Notes under the pieces: model-generated
The model's database searches: none
What the model was told of the DNA's origin: nothing
Seen by the model: only the letters and a program-made list of their open reading frames with translations
In this document: one piece after another, positions 17,352-26,240 of the stretch
Numbering within the stretch: the stretch's first letter is position 1
How the letters are laid out: the number at the start of each line of letters is the position of its first letter
DNA from: JAHBNG01 sp039028975
Lineage (GTDB): Bacteria; Chloroflexota; Anaerolineae; Caldilineales; Caldilineaceae
Direction: 5' to 3'
Assembly: GCA_039028975.1 (NCBI GenBank)
Contig: JBCCHB010000096.1
Span: forward strand, 1 to 63,534
DNA: 63,534 bases
Position numbers and translations under genes: made by a program

Positions 17352-19354
17352 CACCAAGGTTGTCCATAGGAAGGTTGGTTGACGTACCGCTCGGTCTCAA
17401 GGTCGAGCACAATCTGGGTTGCTGGTGGTAAGTCAACCTGTAAAAGATGGCTATCCACTGAAACGCTCTGCATTTCGCTTTCGATTGGTGGAGCCGCGTA
17501 GGCTTTATGTGAACCGGGATATTCGCTACCTAACGTCGAATAAGCGGCTGTACCAAAGCGATGCTCGCCAAAGCCACCCGCTTGCACAATCACTCGTCGA
17601 GTCTTCAAAGGACTGAGGTTAACGAGCTGTAGAACCGTACGATCTGCCTCTAGCGTCTTTAGCAACGCAGCCACATCCTCAGGTAAACCAGGACGTTGGC
17701 GGTCAGCATCAAAGTAGCGCACGCGGCAATGAAGCAAGCCGCCGTTGTAGATAATCTGCGGTGCGCCCAAGGTCAGTTGCAACAAGGCCTCGGTGACGAC
17801 AGGGTTGTGTTCTTGCCAGTGATGAATACTGACTTGAGCCAGATCCGCATCATCATCAGCAATAAGGGCTAGACGGCGATAGACGTTACCCAAGGCAGCC
17901 CGCAACATCTCCTCAGGATAGTTCGGATTCTCCCCTGCCAAATAGCAGAGCCAGGGTTGATCGTGCCCACCATCTTCTTTATTGCGGAATGTGTTGACAG
18001 TACGCCAATCATAGGTGTCGGCTTGTTGCAGAGATTTTATACGCGCCCAATCCTCGTCAGCCTGAGAGACGTTCCAAATTGCTGTTGGATAGACAGGTGA
18101 GAGCGGTTGATAATCGAACCAGCCCTTGTCACTATAGCGGTACGGGACCACGAACTGGTGGAAAGAACGAATATCGTCAGCATTATCACCCGTATGGTTA
18201 TCCGCGTTGTCGTGAAGGTCCGTATCACCCACATCGTCATCCGCGTCACCCAGCGTGTTTATCCAGTGCTGGCTGAGGCTCATCTCTAGATTTCGCACAT
18301 CTCGCACTTCCCCCAACTGCCAAATGAAGTCAAATTGAGTGCGGGGCAATGCCAAATAGGTCCAGTCTCCACTGACCAGCCCGGCGTTGATGCCAGCCAC
18401 TGTCGCGGCCATGCCGATGTTGTAGTAGCCGTGGGGCCACGTCCAGCCATATAGCCCGCCATACCACTTGCCGTTCATGGTTTCGCCAATTAAGCCGTTG
18501 GGCCCCACATTGTCCGGCAGCAATTCACCATTTATCTTGGCTCGCTCAACCCAGCCGTCCACATATTCGATTATCCAGTCGCGATACTTGGTATCTCCCG
18601 TCATGAGGTATGCATTGGTTACTAAGCTGGTCACAATCAGGTTCCCCACTACGTCCCCTTGACCCATGCGCTCATGCATGGCTTGGCCCATCGCTCGGGC
18701 CTTGGCCGGGTCATTCAAATCATCATAGTGGTCGATGCCTTCGATATCGTGAAAGGGCAGTCCATAGACTCGCATTCCTGCGCCCCAATTATAGCTGGGT
18801 GGCTCTGCGTTGCTAAAGCCCCAACGCGGACCACGCGAACCATTATGGGGTGCTCGGATGATCTTGTGGATAGGATCATAGTTGCAAGCATGCTCTTGGA
18901 GATCTGGATCTTCATTGAGATAGAAGCCAGCAAAGCGTTCGGCCCGATCCAAGTTCGTCAGGTTGGTCGGGTCCGCGAGACAGAGAAAGTAGAAGTAGAT
19001 ATAGCTCTCGCCCTGGTGAAAGTGATCGTAGCCTTGTTCATACTCCTTGTGCAGCATTCCAGCACGAGTCAACTGGCGGGTGATGCCATCCCAAATTCGC
19101 TGACCATATTCCAGCAGGTGATCGTCACCACCAAGAAGATAGAAGAGAGGCCAATTGAAGGTGGCTTCATAAAAGTCATCGGCCCCGTCCCGCGAGCCAG
19201 TCCCACCCTCTCGCCAAATTAGCTCATCATCGTCATTGACGTAGCGGTCGAGGAAAGGTTGGGTAGCCTGATTCATCAAATCGATAAGCTGGCGTTGGAG
19301 GATGGCCCAAGTGGGTGGTTCTTGGATAGGGATGGTGGCAGTGATGGTGAGCAT
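17351..19354 (-). CDS. Large alpha-helical protein, glycosidase-like, function unknown
   Basis: A soluble 667-residue protein rich in Trp, Tyr and Asp with repeated helix-turn spacing, such as YNWGAGMRVYGLPFHD and YGWTWPHGYYNIG. This is reminiscent of (alpha/alpha)6-barrel carbohydrate enzymes. I do not recognise the family with certainty and assign no reaction. The start is the ATG giving MLTITATIP; an in-frame TTG lies 18 bp upstream. No signal peptide is evident. Residues about 368-396 are an Asp/His-rich insertion that looks low-complexity. The gene opens an operon with a dehydrogenase-acetyltransferase fusion, which supports carbohydrate metabolism. It is divergent from the DUF4058 gene. 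Confidence 0.6.
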   Translation of the reverse strand: MLTITATIPIQEPPTWAILQRQLIDLMNQATQPFLDRYVNDDDELIWREGGTGSRDGADDFYEATFNWPLFYLLGGDDHLLEYGQRIWDGITRQLTRAGMLHKEYEQGYDHFHQGESYIYFYFLCLADPTNLTNLDRAERFAGFYLNEDPDLQEHACNYDPIHKIIRAPHNGSRGPRWGFSNAEPPSYNWGAGMRVYGLPFHDIEGIDHYDDLNDPAKARAMGQAMHERMGQGDVVGNLIVTSLVTNAYLMTGDTKYRDWIIEYVDGWVERAKINGELLPDNVGPNGLIGETMNGKWYGGLYGWTWPHGYYNIGMAATVAGINAGLVSGDWTYLALPRTQFDFIWQLGEVRDVRNLEMSLSQHWINTLGDADDDVGDTDLHDNADNHTGDNADDIRSFHQFVVPYRYSDKGWFDYQPLSPVYPTAIWNVSQADEDWARIKSLQQADTYDWRTVNTFRNKEDGGHDQPWLCYLAGENPNYPEEMLRAALGNVYRRLALIADDDADLAQVSIHHWQEHNPVVTEALLQLTLGAPQIIYNGGLLHCRVRYFDADRQRPGLPEDVAALLKTLEADRTVLQLVNLSPLKTRRVIVQAGGFGEHRFGTAAYSTLGSEYPGSHKAYAAPPIESEMQSVSVDSHLLQVDLPPATQIVLDLETERYVNQPSYGQPW

Positions 19355-19466
19355 CTTATTTGGCTCTTTCAATTAGACAATAGTCAAAAGGTAAGGAGGG
19401 GCAAAATATATGGTATACTAAAATTATCGCAATTCGCTATCTTGGTGAGAGTTGGAAAACATTACA

Positions 19467-20267
19467 ATGAGAAGCCCATTTCCTGGAATGGATCCATATT
19501 TAGAGCAGAGCGGCATTTGGAATCAAGTTCATACGGGTCTTATAGTTAGTATACAACAATTTTTGACGCCAAAATTGCGACCAAAATATCGTGTGGCAAT
19601 GGAACAGCGAACCTATCTCACCGTATCTCCGCCAGATGCTCTAGTTGGAGAACCTGATGTAGTTGTATCGGTAGATACCCGCCTAGCATCTCACACTTCT
19701 ACTTCAACCGTGACGGCTTCTACTGAACCACTTGTTGGCGTGTTACCCATGCCCCAAGAAGTCACGGAACGATATCTCGAAGTCCGCATGGTCGATACAA
19801 AAGAAGTCGTGACAGTTATTGAGATCCTCTCACCCGCAAACAAGCGAGCAGGAGCCGGACGCAGAGAGTATGAAAAGAAACGCACAGAAGTTTTGGGCAG
19901 TTGGACGAACCTCATTGAAATCGATCTGTTACGCGCGGGGAAATCTCTTCCTATGACCGTTGCCAAAGAAAGCCACTACCGAATCGTGGTTAGTCGATCT
20001 GTCAGACGTCCTTCGGCTGATTTCTATCTCTTTTCAATACGTCAGCCTATCCCTAACATCCCTATTCCTTTGTTGGATGATGATCCGGAACCAATGCTTG
20101 AACTCAATCAGCTCCTACATAATTTGTATGATCAAAGTGGCTTCGATTTAGATATCGGCTATACACAACAGCCGCCACCACCAGCATTTTCCAAAGAAGA
20201 TAGCTCTTGGGTAGAAAAGACTGCTCGCTCCTTTTTGAACTCCTTTCCGACTAACGGTAGTAGCTAA
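19467..20267 (+). CDS. DUF4058 family protein
   Basis: The N-terminus MRSPFPGMDPYLEQ is the hallmark of DUF4058, a family common in cyanobacteria, Chloroflexota and Planctomycetota with no established function. The start is set at the ATG giving that motif rather than at the TTG 15 bp upstream. The 266-residue length is normal. Later conserved features include VTVIEILSPANKR and REYEKKRTEVLGS, an arrangement reminiscent of restriction-nuclease-like folds, but no catalytic role is claimed. The gene stands alone, divergent from the glycosidase-like operon. Confidence 0.85.
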   Translation: MRSPFPGMDPYLEQSGIWNQVHTGLIVSIQQFLTPKLRPKYRVAMEQRTYLTVSPPDALVGEPDVVVSVDTRLASHTSTSTVTASTEPLVGVLPMPQEVTERYLEVRMVDTKEVVTVIEILSPANKRAGAGRREYEKKRTEVLGSWTNLIEIDLLRAGKSLPMTVAKESHYRIVVSRSVRRPSADFYLFSIRQPIPNIPIPLLDDDPEPMLELNQLLHNLYDQSGFDLDIGYTQQPPPPAFSKEDSSWVEKTARSFLNSFPTNGSS

Positions 20268-20291
20268 AAGCTGCAGCTCTAATGCGTATAA

Positions 20292-20333
20292 CCTCAGACG
20301 CAGCCGCGCCTGGGAGACAACCGGCATCTGAGG
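20292..20333. terminator. Hairpin between convergent genes
   Basis: cctcaga (20292-20298) pairs with tctgagg (20327-20333), extending to about 10 bp with one mismatch. It lies just after the DUF4058 stop and before the end of the convergent small gene. There is no strong T-run, so the terminator role is inferred from position. Confidence 0.35.
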
Positions 20334-20337
20334 ATGA

Positions 20338-20730
20338 TCACTCTGCGTGTTGCAGTCTACTGAATATGGTCGTTAAGGAATCTTGTCTATGGCTCTTAAT
20401 GCGCTCTATTTGGGCATTTTCATCAAAATCATACCCGTAATCGCCTTCAATGTGAATCAATGGTTCTTCATCTGAACCGAACTCCCAGTCTAGTGCCACA
20501 AAGTAGATGCTATTAACCCCAACATAAAACCCCGCAGGCAAATTCTCCTCTACTCGATACTCAGCTGGCCATCCAAACGCGTTCCCCCGCCAAGGCTCTC
20601 TGGCTAAATGTTTCTCTATCCCAAACTGAACAACCTCATCTAGTTCTGGAATTGTGATGGGGGCAAAAGCTGGTATATCGTCAAAAGGGTGTGGTATTCT
20701 ATCGGGTAAATTAGCTTCTATCACTTTCAA
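20338..20730 (-). CDS. Conserved-looking small protein of unknown function
   Basis: A 130-residue acidic soluble protein with no family I recognise. It is rich in Pro, Asp and aromatic residues (for example PFDDIPAFAPITIPEL and GDYGYDFDENAQIE). The proposed TTG start overlaps the TGA of the upstream DUF6817 gene (TTGA), indicating coupled translation; a GTG two codons later is an alternative. The coupling is the main evidence that it is real and works with its neighbour, perhaps as a partner or an immunity-like companion, which is speculation. Confidence 0.6.
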   Translation of the reverse strand: MKVIEANLPDRIPHPFDDIPAFAPITIPELDEVVQFGIEKHLAREPWRGNAFGWPAEYRVEENLPAGFYVGVNSIYFVALDWEFGSDEEPLIHIEGDYGYDFDENAQIERIKSHRQDSLTTIFSRLQHAE

Positions 20731-21269
20731 GCCTTAACTGGCTCTCTAGCAAAAACATCATCGTACGATTCGAGAGCAACGCCACCCAGCCGTTCCGCCA
20801 TATTGCGGTAGGCTTCTCGGCGCTGCCCCCAGTCCTCGGAACGTTCTACCTGCTCCAACCAATCGCAGAGATGTAATCGGGCCAAATCATCGTACTCTTC
20901 TTTGGTCAAGACTAATTCTTCCTTGGTTTCGCGGTGGATGATGGTATAGGGCCCCTCTAGCTCTTTCAGCTGGGCATCCAAGGAAGCCCGATCCATAAAG
21001 CAGTTGAGGAAAGCGATCTTCTCCGCATAATCACCAATCAAGTTTCGCAGTTCCGTTTGGCGTTCCAGCGGTAGTGTAAAGCCCTGGAACTGCTGGGTAC
21101 CATAGATAGAGTGGAAGAGACCTGCACGGCAGAGATCTTCCGAGGCATTCCAGGCTTTGAGATCATTGTAGACCCCAATATTGTGGGCCAGATAGGTCTT
21201 TTCTGAATGTCCTAGATCAGCTGCGCCGAGAGAGATGATGTAGTTGGTCATGTCTTTGAATGTGGTCAT
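20727..21269 (-). CDS. DUF6817 domain protein (HD-like helical protein)
   Basis: The 180-residue protein begins at an ATG with AAGGAG nine bases upstream. The first half matches the DUF6817 pattern: ISLGAADLGHSEKTYLAHNIGVYNDLKAW, followed by CRAGLFHSIYGTQ. The spaced His residues in HS...H and FHS resemble an HD-type metal site, but activity is unproven. The C-terminal half is helical and acidic. A longer frame extends upstream but lacks a ribosome binding site and runs opposite the ATPase remnant, so it was not used. The gene is translationally coupled to the small unknown gene after it. Confidence 0.75.
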   Translation of the reverse strand: MTTFKDMTNYIISLGAADLGHSEKTYLAHNIGVYNDLKAWNASEDLCRAGLFHSIYGTQQFQGFTLPLERQTELRNLIGDYAEKIAFLNCFMDRASLDAQLKELEGPYTIIHRETKEELVLTKEEYDDLARLHLCDWLEQVERSEDWGQRREAYRNMAERLGGVALESYDDVFAREPVKA

Positions 21270-21377
21270 AAAATAGATCTCCTTGATCGAGTTTGTGGCG
21301 GCGTACCTCGTATGCGAGGGAAATTGTATCATTCTATGCTTGAAAGGACAACACGACAATTTCGATATATTTAGGAG

Positions 21378-21716
21378 ATGCCCGCCCACCATACATGGAG
21401 GACTACGGGAAGACCTGCTACACTTTGTTGCGTAGAGCCTTATTATATACGATCTGGCGATCCAACCCTCCACATGAGGGTGATTGCTGCCATGGCCCAA
21501 GGATTTCACCGACGCTCAGAGATAGCTGCTCACGCGGTGTTGCCTGATCAACGTCAAGTTGACCACTATATTACTACATTGATGGAGCTTGGGTTAGTCG
21601 AACGGCGTTTGCCCCTCTCTCGCCGACCATCCAAGTTGCGTTATACTGATTGTGGTTCTCATGTACCAGTTAATGTAATCAAACCGTTAGCCAAATTACC
21701 CCGCCAACAAAGATAG
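21378..21716 (+). pseudogene. Remnant of a COG1672-type ATPase (winged-helix part)
   Basis: Only the helix-turn-helix portion of a predicted archaeal-type ATPase is left. The segment MRVIAAMAQGFHRRSEIA, followed by a helix and LMELGLVERRLPLSR and ending LRYTDCGSH, fits the family pattern 'ILxAIAxGxxRxSEIA ... LxxLGLVERxxP ... YxLxDP'. No P-loop region or plausible start is present upstream, and the end runs into the convergent esterase gene. I read it as a decayed gene fragment. An expressed short HTH protein is possible but less likely. Confidence 0.45.
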
Positions 21717-22924
21717 TCGTGACCACCGCTATACTCCTTGTAGTGGACTGCATATCCATTGATCAACAAAATATCACGAAAACAACGAACAGCATCAAGC
21801 GCTGTAGGCTGACCAAAAAATGACATATCTTCTAGAGAACCCATATTTAGATAGAACTTTACCCTTGGCCTGTTCGATGATACAAAATGGTCAGTCAGCC
21901 ACTCATAGGCCGTGCCATCCTCTAGCTTCCACCAAAAGGAACCTGACTGAGAAAGAACGTTCCCAAATATGTCAGGATGTCTTAGGCCAATGTAGGCTGC
22001 TCCCTGGCCACCGTGGCTCGAACCGCCGATAATGGTCTGAGCAGGGTTGCTGGTTACAGTATAATTTTGACGAACCCAAGGTAGTAATTCCTGGGTGAGA
22101 AAGTCAGCAAATGGTGGATGGCTTGCTAACTCCTGATTGCGAGTCTGTGCATCAGGACTATCAACTAGAATAGCAACAGTTTGTGGAATTTGTTTTTCTG
22201 CCCACAGGTTATCGAGGATAGTTGGGGTCGGTATAATTGTGGTGTAGACTTGCCCATCAAAAAGAAATAGCAAATGATAGGGTTCAGCTTCGGCTCTGTA
22301 ATTTGGGGGTGTATAGATCCAGACGCGGCGCTCATTATCGAGAATGTCGCTATGGAAACGGTGCAAGTCTACTTGACCTTTTGACACGTTGGCTCGCGGT
22401 TCCACCCACAGCGGTGGTGGCACATCTGGCATTTCGAGAATCGATTTATAGATATCCTCTTCAGTAGTGTCTTCCTCATGTTTGGGGATGAAGTATTGGT
22501 TTGGGTTAAGGGGATCCGGCCCCCAAGTTGCGGTACGCTCCTTCCATGAAACAGTCTCTATAGACTCTTCCATCGGAATGAGCATATCATTCGGTGCTAA
22601 CCAGTAGGTAGTACAGAGGTCATTAGGCAGGCGGCAGGTCTTGTACCACAAATCAGTTCCAGATAGGTGGGCGAGTTGCCCTGCATGAAAATCCCACTTG
22701 GTACAATCGCCGACAATAACCACATTCTTTAGTTCCTCCTCTGCCCGCCAGAGAAAGGTAACGAAAGAGTGTTCAGTATCTCCCTGAATCGGCTCAATTA
22801 ATGGGGTGCCTTGTTGGCTGGCTTTCTGCCAAAACGCTTCTAGCTCATCGCCCTTCCCTCTATCTAAAGCTTTCTGTAATGCAAGGAGTGCAGGACTATG
22901 CAACGGATTAGGAACAACAGGCAT
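21659..22924 (-). CDS. Enterochelin esterase-like alpha/beta hydrolase
   Basis: The 421-residue protein has an N-terminal Fes-type (DUF3327-like) domain, seen in FLWRAEEELKNVVIVGD and the following WYKTCRLP. A C-terminal esterase domain has the nucleophile elbow GGSSHGG near residue 300 and the catalytic His in GGHDY near residue 405. Fes enzymes hydrolyse ester bonds of ferric catecholate siderophores. Many relatives act on other esters, and no siderophore genes are nearby, so the substrate is open. The ATG lies three bases after the methyltransferase stop with AAAGGGG upstream, so the two form an operon. No signal peptide is evident, which suits a cytoplasmic Fes role. Confidence 0.8.
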   Translation of the reverse strand: MPVVPNPLHSPALLALQKALDRGKGDELEAFWQKASQQGTPLIEPIQGDTEHSFVTFLWRAEEELKNVVIVGDCTKWDFHAGQLAHLSGTDLWYKTCRLPNDLCTTYWLAPNDMLIPMEESIETVSWKERTATWGPDPLNPNQYFIPKHEEDTTEEDIYKSILEMPDVPPPLWVEPRANVSKGQVDLHRFHSDILDNERRVWIYTPPNYRAEAEPYHLLFLFDGQVYTTIIPTPTILDNLWAEKQIPQTVAILVDSPDAQTRNQELASHPPFADFLTQELLPWVRQNYTVTSNPAQTIIGGSSHGGQGAAYIGLRHPDIFGNVLSQSGSFWWKLEDGTAYEWLTDHFVSSNRPRVKFYLNMGSLEDMSFFGQPTALDAVRCFRDILLINGYAVHYKEYSGGHDYLCWRGNLANGLITLTGT

Positions 22925-22927
22925 GAT

Positions 22928-23710
22928 TTACCCCTTTCTTGCAATCAGCAAATACTCACCTGGTAGCCTTGCCACTTGCGTTAACTGAGCCCCAAAGCGA
23001 TATTCAGCCTGGCTGGGTCCCTCTTCCAACGACTCAATGCGCATACCCGCGCGAGCCAATCCGGTAATGATGTCCCCCAGTGGCCAAGAGAACTCGTACT
23101 TGGTCTCCTGAGCCTCCTCGCCCCCCTTAAAGTGAGACCACCCCCTATGTTCCTCTGCCTCATGACGACCAAAGTAGTCGCTATCCATTTTAATCATCCC
23201 CTCTTCTGCCCAAAGCACCTGGGCAACAGGATGTTCTTCTTCAAGAATCAGCCGACCACCAGGCTTCAGGGCTGCAACGACGATTTGCGCCCACTTCTCA
23301 ATGTCGGGCAGCCAGACCAGTGCTCCACCTCCGGTGAAGACAACGTCAAAGGTTTCATTTTGAAGATCATTGGGTAAAGCATAGACATCGGCGGCAATAA
23401 AACTGGTGGAGAGTCCTGCATCCTGGGCTTTCTGCTGGGCGATAGCGATCTGCTTGGGGCTAATATCTACCCCTATTGCATGGGCACCCAAAACCGACCA
23501 CGAGAGGGTTCCCGTACCGGACGCACATTGCAGATGGAGCAATGATTTGTCTTGTACTGGCCCAGCAGCTTCACGAATATTCTGCGGAAGTGTGCAGTTC
23601 CCCTGTAAAAAGTGCTCTGCGGGTGGAAATTTCTTTTCCCGAATATGGGCGATCTCATCCCAAGCGCGGCTATTTTGTTTCGTATAGCTGGTGATATCGT
23701 TCATGGGCAT
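22928..23710 (-). CDS. Class I SAM-dependent methyltransferase
   Basis: Motif I is LLHLQCASGTGTLSW near residue 58, followed by the acidic GVDIS strand end. Motif II is FDVVFTGGGALVWLPD, and ALKPGGRLILEEEHP follows. These identify a Rossmann methyltransferase of 260 residues that uses S-adenosylmethionine. The acceptor cannot be deduced. The start is the first ATG; an ATG two codons later is equally possible. It is the first gene of a two-gene operon with the esterase and is divergent from the AAA ATPase-nuclease gene. Confidence 0.85.
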   Translation of the reverse strand: MPMNDITSYTKQNSRAWDEIAHIREKKFPPAEHFLQGNCTLPQNIREAAGPVQDKSLLHLQCASGTGTLSWSVLGAHAIGVDISPKQIAIAQQKAQDAGLSTSFIAADVYALPNDLQNETFDVVFTGGGALVWLPDIEKWAQIVVAALKPGGRLILEEEHPVAQVLWAEEGMIKMDSDYFGRHEAEEHRGWSHFKGGEEAQETKYEFSWPLGDIITGLARAGMRIESLEEGPSQAEYRFGAQLTQVARLPGEYLLIARKG

Positions 23711-23811
23711 TTTGTAAATCCATCTACTAGCACACCTTCAAAAAAGGGCGATTTATTGGTATACTGTTCAGAGTGTGTACAACATCATTCGCGACAGATA
23801 AGGTAATACTT

Positions 23812-25377
23812 ATGACGACTTTGACCAACAACGCACAACGAGAATTTAATACGCGTGGACCTGTATTCCCCCACGTTCACTACCATGTCGATCGCAAGGA
23901 GCTACGGGCAGATCTGTGCGCCAGAATAGAAAAAGGTCGATACATTACCCTTACCTCTGCCCGGCAGGTTGGTAAAACAACCATCTTGCGGGAAACCATT
24001 GCGGATATGGAGGCCACTGGTGAGTATTTTGGGATCTTACTTAATTTCCAAAAGCTTACATCAGTCTCATCAGAGCGATTCTATGAACGATTAGGTAAAC
24101 AGATTGACCAATGGCATTTCGGCACAGAAAGCTGGGCTTCTGAAAAGGTTCAAGATCAGTTCGAATTTATCGACTATTTATGTCGGACGCTCCAAATAAT
24201 TGGCAAACGCGGCATTCTGATGATCGATGAATTTGATGCCATCGATGTAGAAATTCTCAAACCGCTCCTGGATCAGTTTCGAGGCATGTATCTAGAGCGA
24301 TTCGACCCAAATGCCTTTGCCTTTCACAGCATCATCCTGGTTGGTGTACGCAATATTCCTTCTTTGCTGGAAGGCACCCAATCCCCCTTCAATATCGCTG
24401 ACAGCTTTACGATTCCGGCATTTTCCCTAAGCGAAATCAAAATGCTCTATCAGCAGCACACCGAAGAGACAGGCCAGGAATTTACTCAGGCACTGCTGGA
24501 GGCTGTCTATCACGAGAGTGAAGGCCAGCCGTTTCTCGTCAACCGACTAGCCCAATTGTTGACCCAAGAGGTGGATGCCGACCCAAATAAACCGATTGGC
24601 CTTCCTGACATGCCCTATGCGCTAGCCACCATTACCAGCGAAAACAATACCCATACTTACTCGATCGTTTCAAAGGCTACTCCCCACCGCAAATTACTGA
24701 TGCCGATGTTGCTATACAATCGTACTCGCACTTCGTTTTTGGATCAGCCAACCCAAGAGCTAATTATGTACGGCGTCCTGCGGGTTGTCGAAGCACAGCG
24801 AGGGTTACAATACGCCAAGATCGGGAACCCTATCTATCGCAAGATGCTCTTGCTACGCTTCAACGAACCGCTTGAACCCTACGCAATCAACGGCGAGATT
24901 CGCAATCGCTATCTGATAGATGGAGTGCTCAACTTTGATGGTATTGTGGACAACTTTAAGTCATTTATGAAGGAGCATGGCATTCGGCTGATCCAAAGCA
25001 AAAAGAGTGAGAGACCGCTAGAACTCGGTGGTCAGTACCTTCTCCTAAGCTACCTAAGTGCGGCACTTGACAATGTTCAAGGCATTGTTACACTTGAATC
25101 CGTCTCTACCGCTGGTGAAATCGACATCCTCGCCTTTTGCCAAGGACAAAAGTTCATCATCGAGACCAAGATTTGGTATGGCCCAGCCAAGTTTGAAGAG
25201 GCCAAAACCCAGCTACTAAGATATCTCAATGCCGCTGAGCTGACCAAAGGCTATTTGGTTGTCTTTGATGAAAAAATGGACGACAACCCCATTCTTCAAG
25301 AGCAAGGCGACCTCTTTGAAATTAGCGTAGATGACAAGGTACTGCGCATCTACTTGATCCCTGTCCCTCACGATTGA
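23812..25377 (+). CDS. AAA-like P-loop ATPase with C-terminal PD-(D/E)XK-type domain (copy 1)
   Basis: The start is the ATG after TAAGG, giving 521 residues; the upstream extension was rejected. An N-terminal VHYHVDRKEL motif precedes Walker A (TSARQVGKTT, residues 49-57) and Walker B (ILMIDEFDAID, about 136-143). The C-terminal region has GEIDILAF, then FIIETKIW and FEEAKTQLLRYL, the E-x-D...E-x-K layout of a PD-(D/E)XK nuclease-like fold. A second gene with the same architecture occurs at 44570-46180. The family is widespread in Chloroflexota and cyanobacteria and its biology is unclear. Nuclease or defence-like activity is inference only. Confidence 0.75.
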   Translation: MTTLTNNAQREFNTRGPVFPHVHYHVDRKELRADLCARIEKGRYITLTSARQVGKTTILRETIADMEATGEYFGILLNFQKLTSVSSERFYERLGKQIDQWHFGTESWASEKVQDQFEFIDYLCRTLQIIGKRGILMIDEFDAIDVEILKPLLDQFRGMYLERFDPNAFAFHSIILVGVRNIPSLLEGTQSPFNIADSFTIPAFSLSEIKMLYQQHTEETGQEFTQALLEAVYHESEGQPFLVNRLAQLLTQEVDADPNKPIGLPDMPYALATITSENNTHTYSIVSKATPHRKLLMPMLLYNRTRTSFLDQPTQELIMYGVLRVVEAQRGLQYAKIGNPIYRKMLLLRFNEPLEPYAINGEIRNRYLIDGVLNFDGIVDNFKSFMKEHGIRLIQSKKSERPLELGGQYLLLSYLSAALDNVQGIVTLESVSTAGEIDILAFCQGQKFIIETKIWYGPAKFEEAKTQLLRYLNAAELTKGYLVVFDEKMDDNPILQEQGDLFEISVDDKVLRIYLIPVPHD

Positions 25378-25520
25378 CAAACGCCATCATACTCTGATCC
25401 GATTGAGAACCGGAATTTATTCTCTCAGGGAAAGCGTCTAAAAACTCTGGTTCTCAGATCGACTGCACACAACAAATAGTGTAGATATCCCCGCCGACAT
25501 CGGTATAAGCATTGTCTGTG

Positions 25521-26237
25521 CTACGCCCCCAATTGGGTCGCCAAATCGTTGAAGTCCAGCGCAGAAAAATCGACGGCTGTATCTGCTTCTAAATCTTCCT
25601 TTTGGTTTGGTCCATACTCTTCAGGGCGAGCTACAAAAGCCGTACGAAGGCCGACAGCTGCTGCTGCTTTCAAATCCCCATTATGAGCCGCCACCATCAT
25701 CACCTGGCTTGGCTGCAAGCCCAACAGGTCAACCGATGTCCGATAGGCTTCTGGATCCGGTTTGTAGTGCCTCGCCAACTCAGCCGACAAGACACAGTCC
25801 CAGGGCAGTCCACCATACTTGGCCATATTGACCAGCAACGATACGTTGCCATTAGAGAGGGTTGCAATCACATACTTTTGCTTGAGGCGGGTTAATCCCT
25901 CCACGGAATCGGGCCATGGATCGAGCCGATGCCAAACCAGGTTGAGGTGATCGATCTCGGCTTCAGTCAGATTCGTTATGTCAAAATCCATTAGAAGTTG
26001 GTCGAGGATAAGGCGGTGGAGATCATCAATGCGGGTCCAAGGTAGCTCGCCAGTGCGGACACGGTGCATTGCGGGAGCATATCCGGCTCGCCAAGCGTCT
26101 GCAAAGGCTGCCGGGTCGATATCTAATCCTTTTGCTGAAGCCAATTCCTGCACTTCTCGAACGATAGAGCTACGCCAATCAACGACTGTACCGAAAACGT
26201 CGAAAAGGAGTGCTTGAACTTGTTGTATTGCTGTCAT
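25521..26237 (-). CDS. HAD-superfamily haloacid dehalogenase type II-like hydrolase
   Basis: The 238-residue protein shows the HAD motifs in order: LLFDVFGTVVDW (nucleophile Asp), ATLSNGN (motif II), KPDPEAY with Lys (motif III) and MVAAHNGDLKAA (motif IV). The VVDWRSS stretch and overall length fit L-2-haloacid dehalogenase/type II members, which cleave carbon-halogen bonds with water; many relatives are phosphatases. The ATG is three bases after the stop of a sugar permease gene, so it is the last gene of the sugar ABC operon, and a sugar-phosphate or related substrate is plausible. Confidence 0.82.
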   Translation of the reverse strand: MTAIQQVQALLFDVFGTVVDWRSSIVREVQELASAKGLDIDPAAFADAWRAGYAPAMHRVRTGELPWTRIDDLHRLILDQLLMDFDITNLTEAEIDHLNLVWHRLDPWPDSVEGLTRLKQKYVIATLSNGNVSLLVNMAKYGGLPWDCVLSAELARHYKPDPEAYRTSVDLLGLQPSQVMMVAAHNGDLKAAAAVGLRTAFVARPEEYGPNQKEDLEADTAVDFSALDFNDLATQLGA

Positions 26238-26240
26238 AGG

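Noticed and set aside
25398..25462. Inverted tgagaacc/ggttctca between convergent genes
   Set aside because: Only an 8-bp stem with a 37-nt loop and no T-run; too weak to annotate as a terminator.
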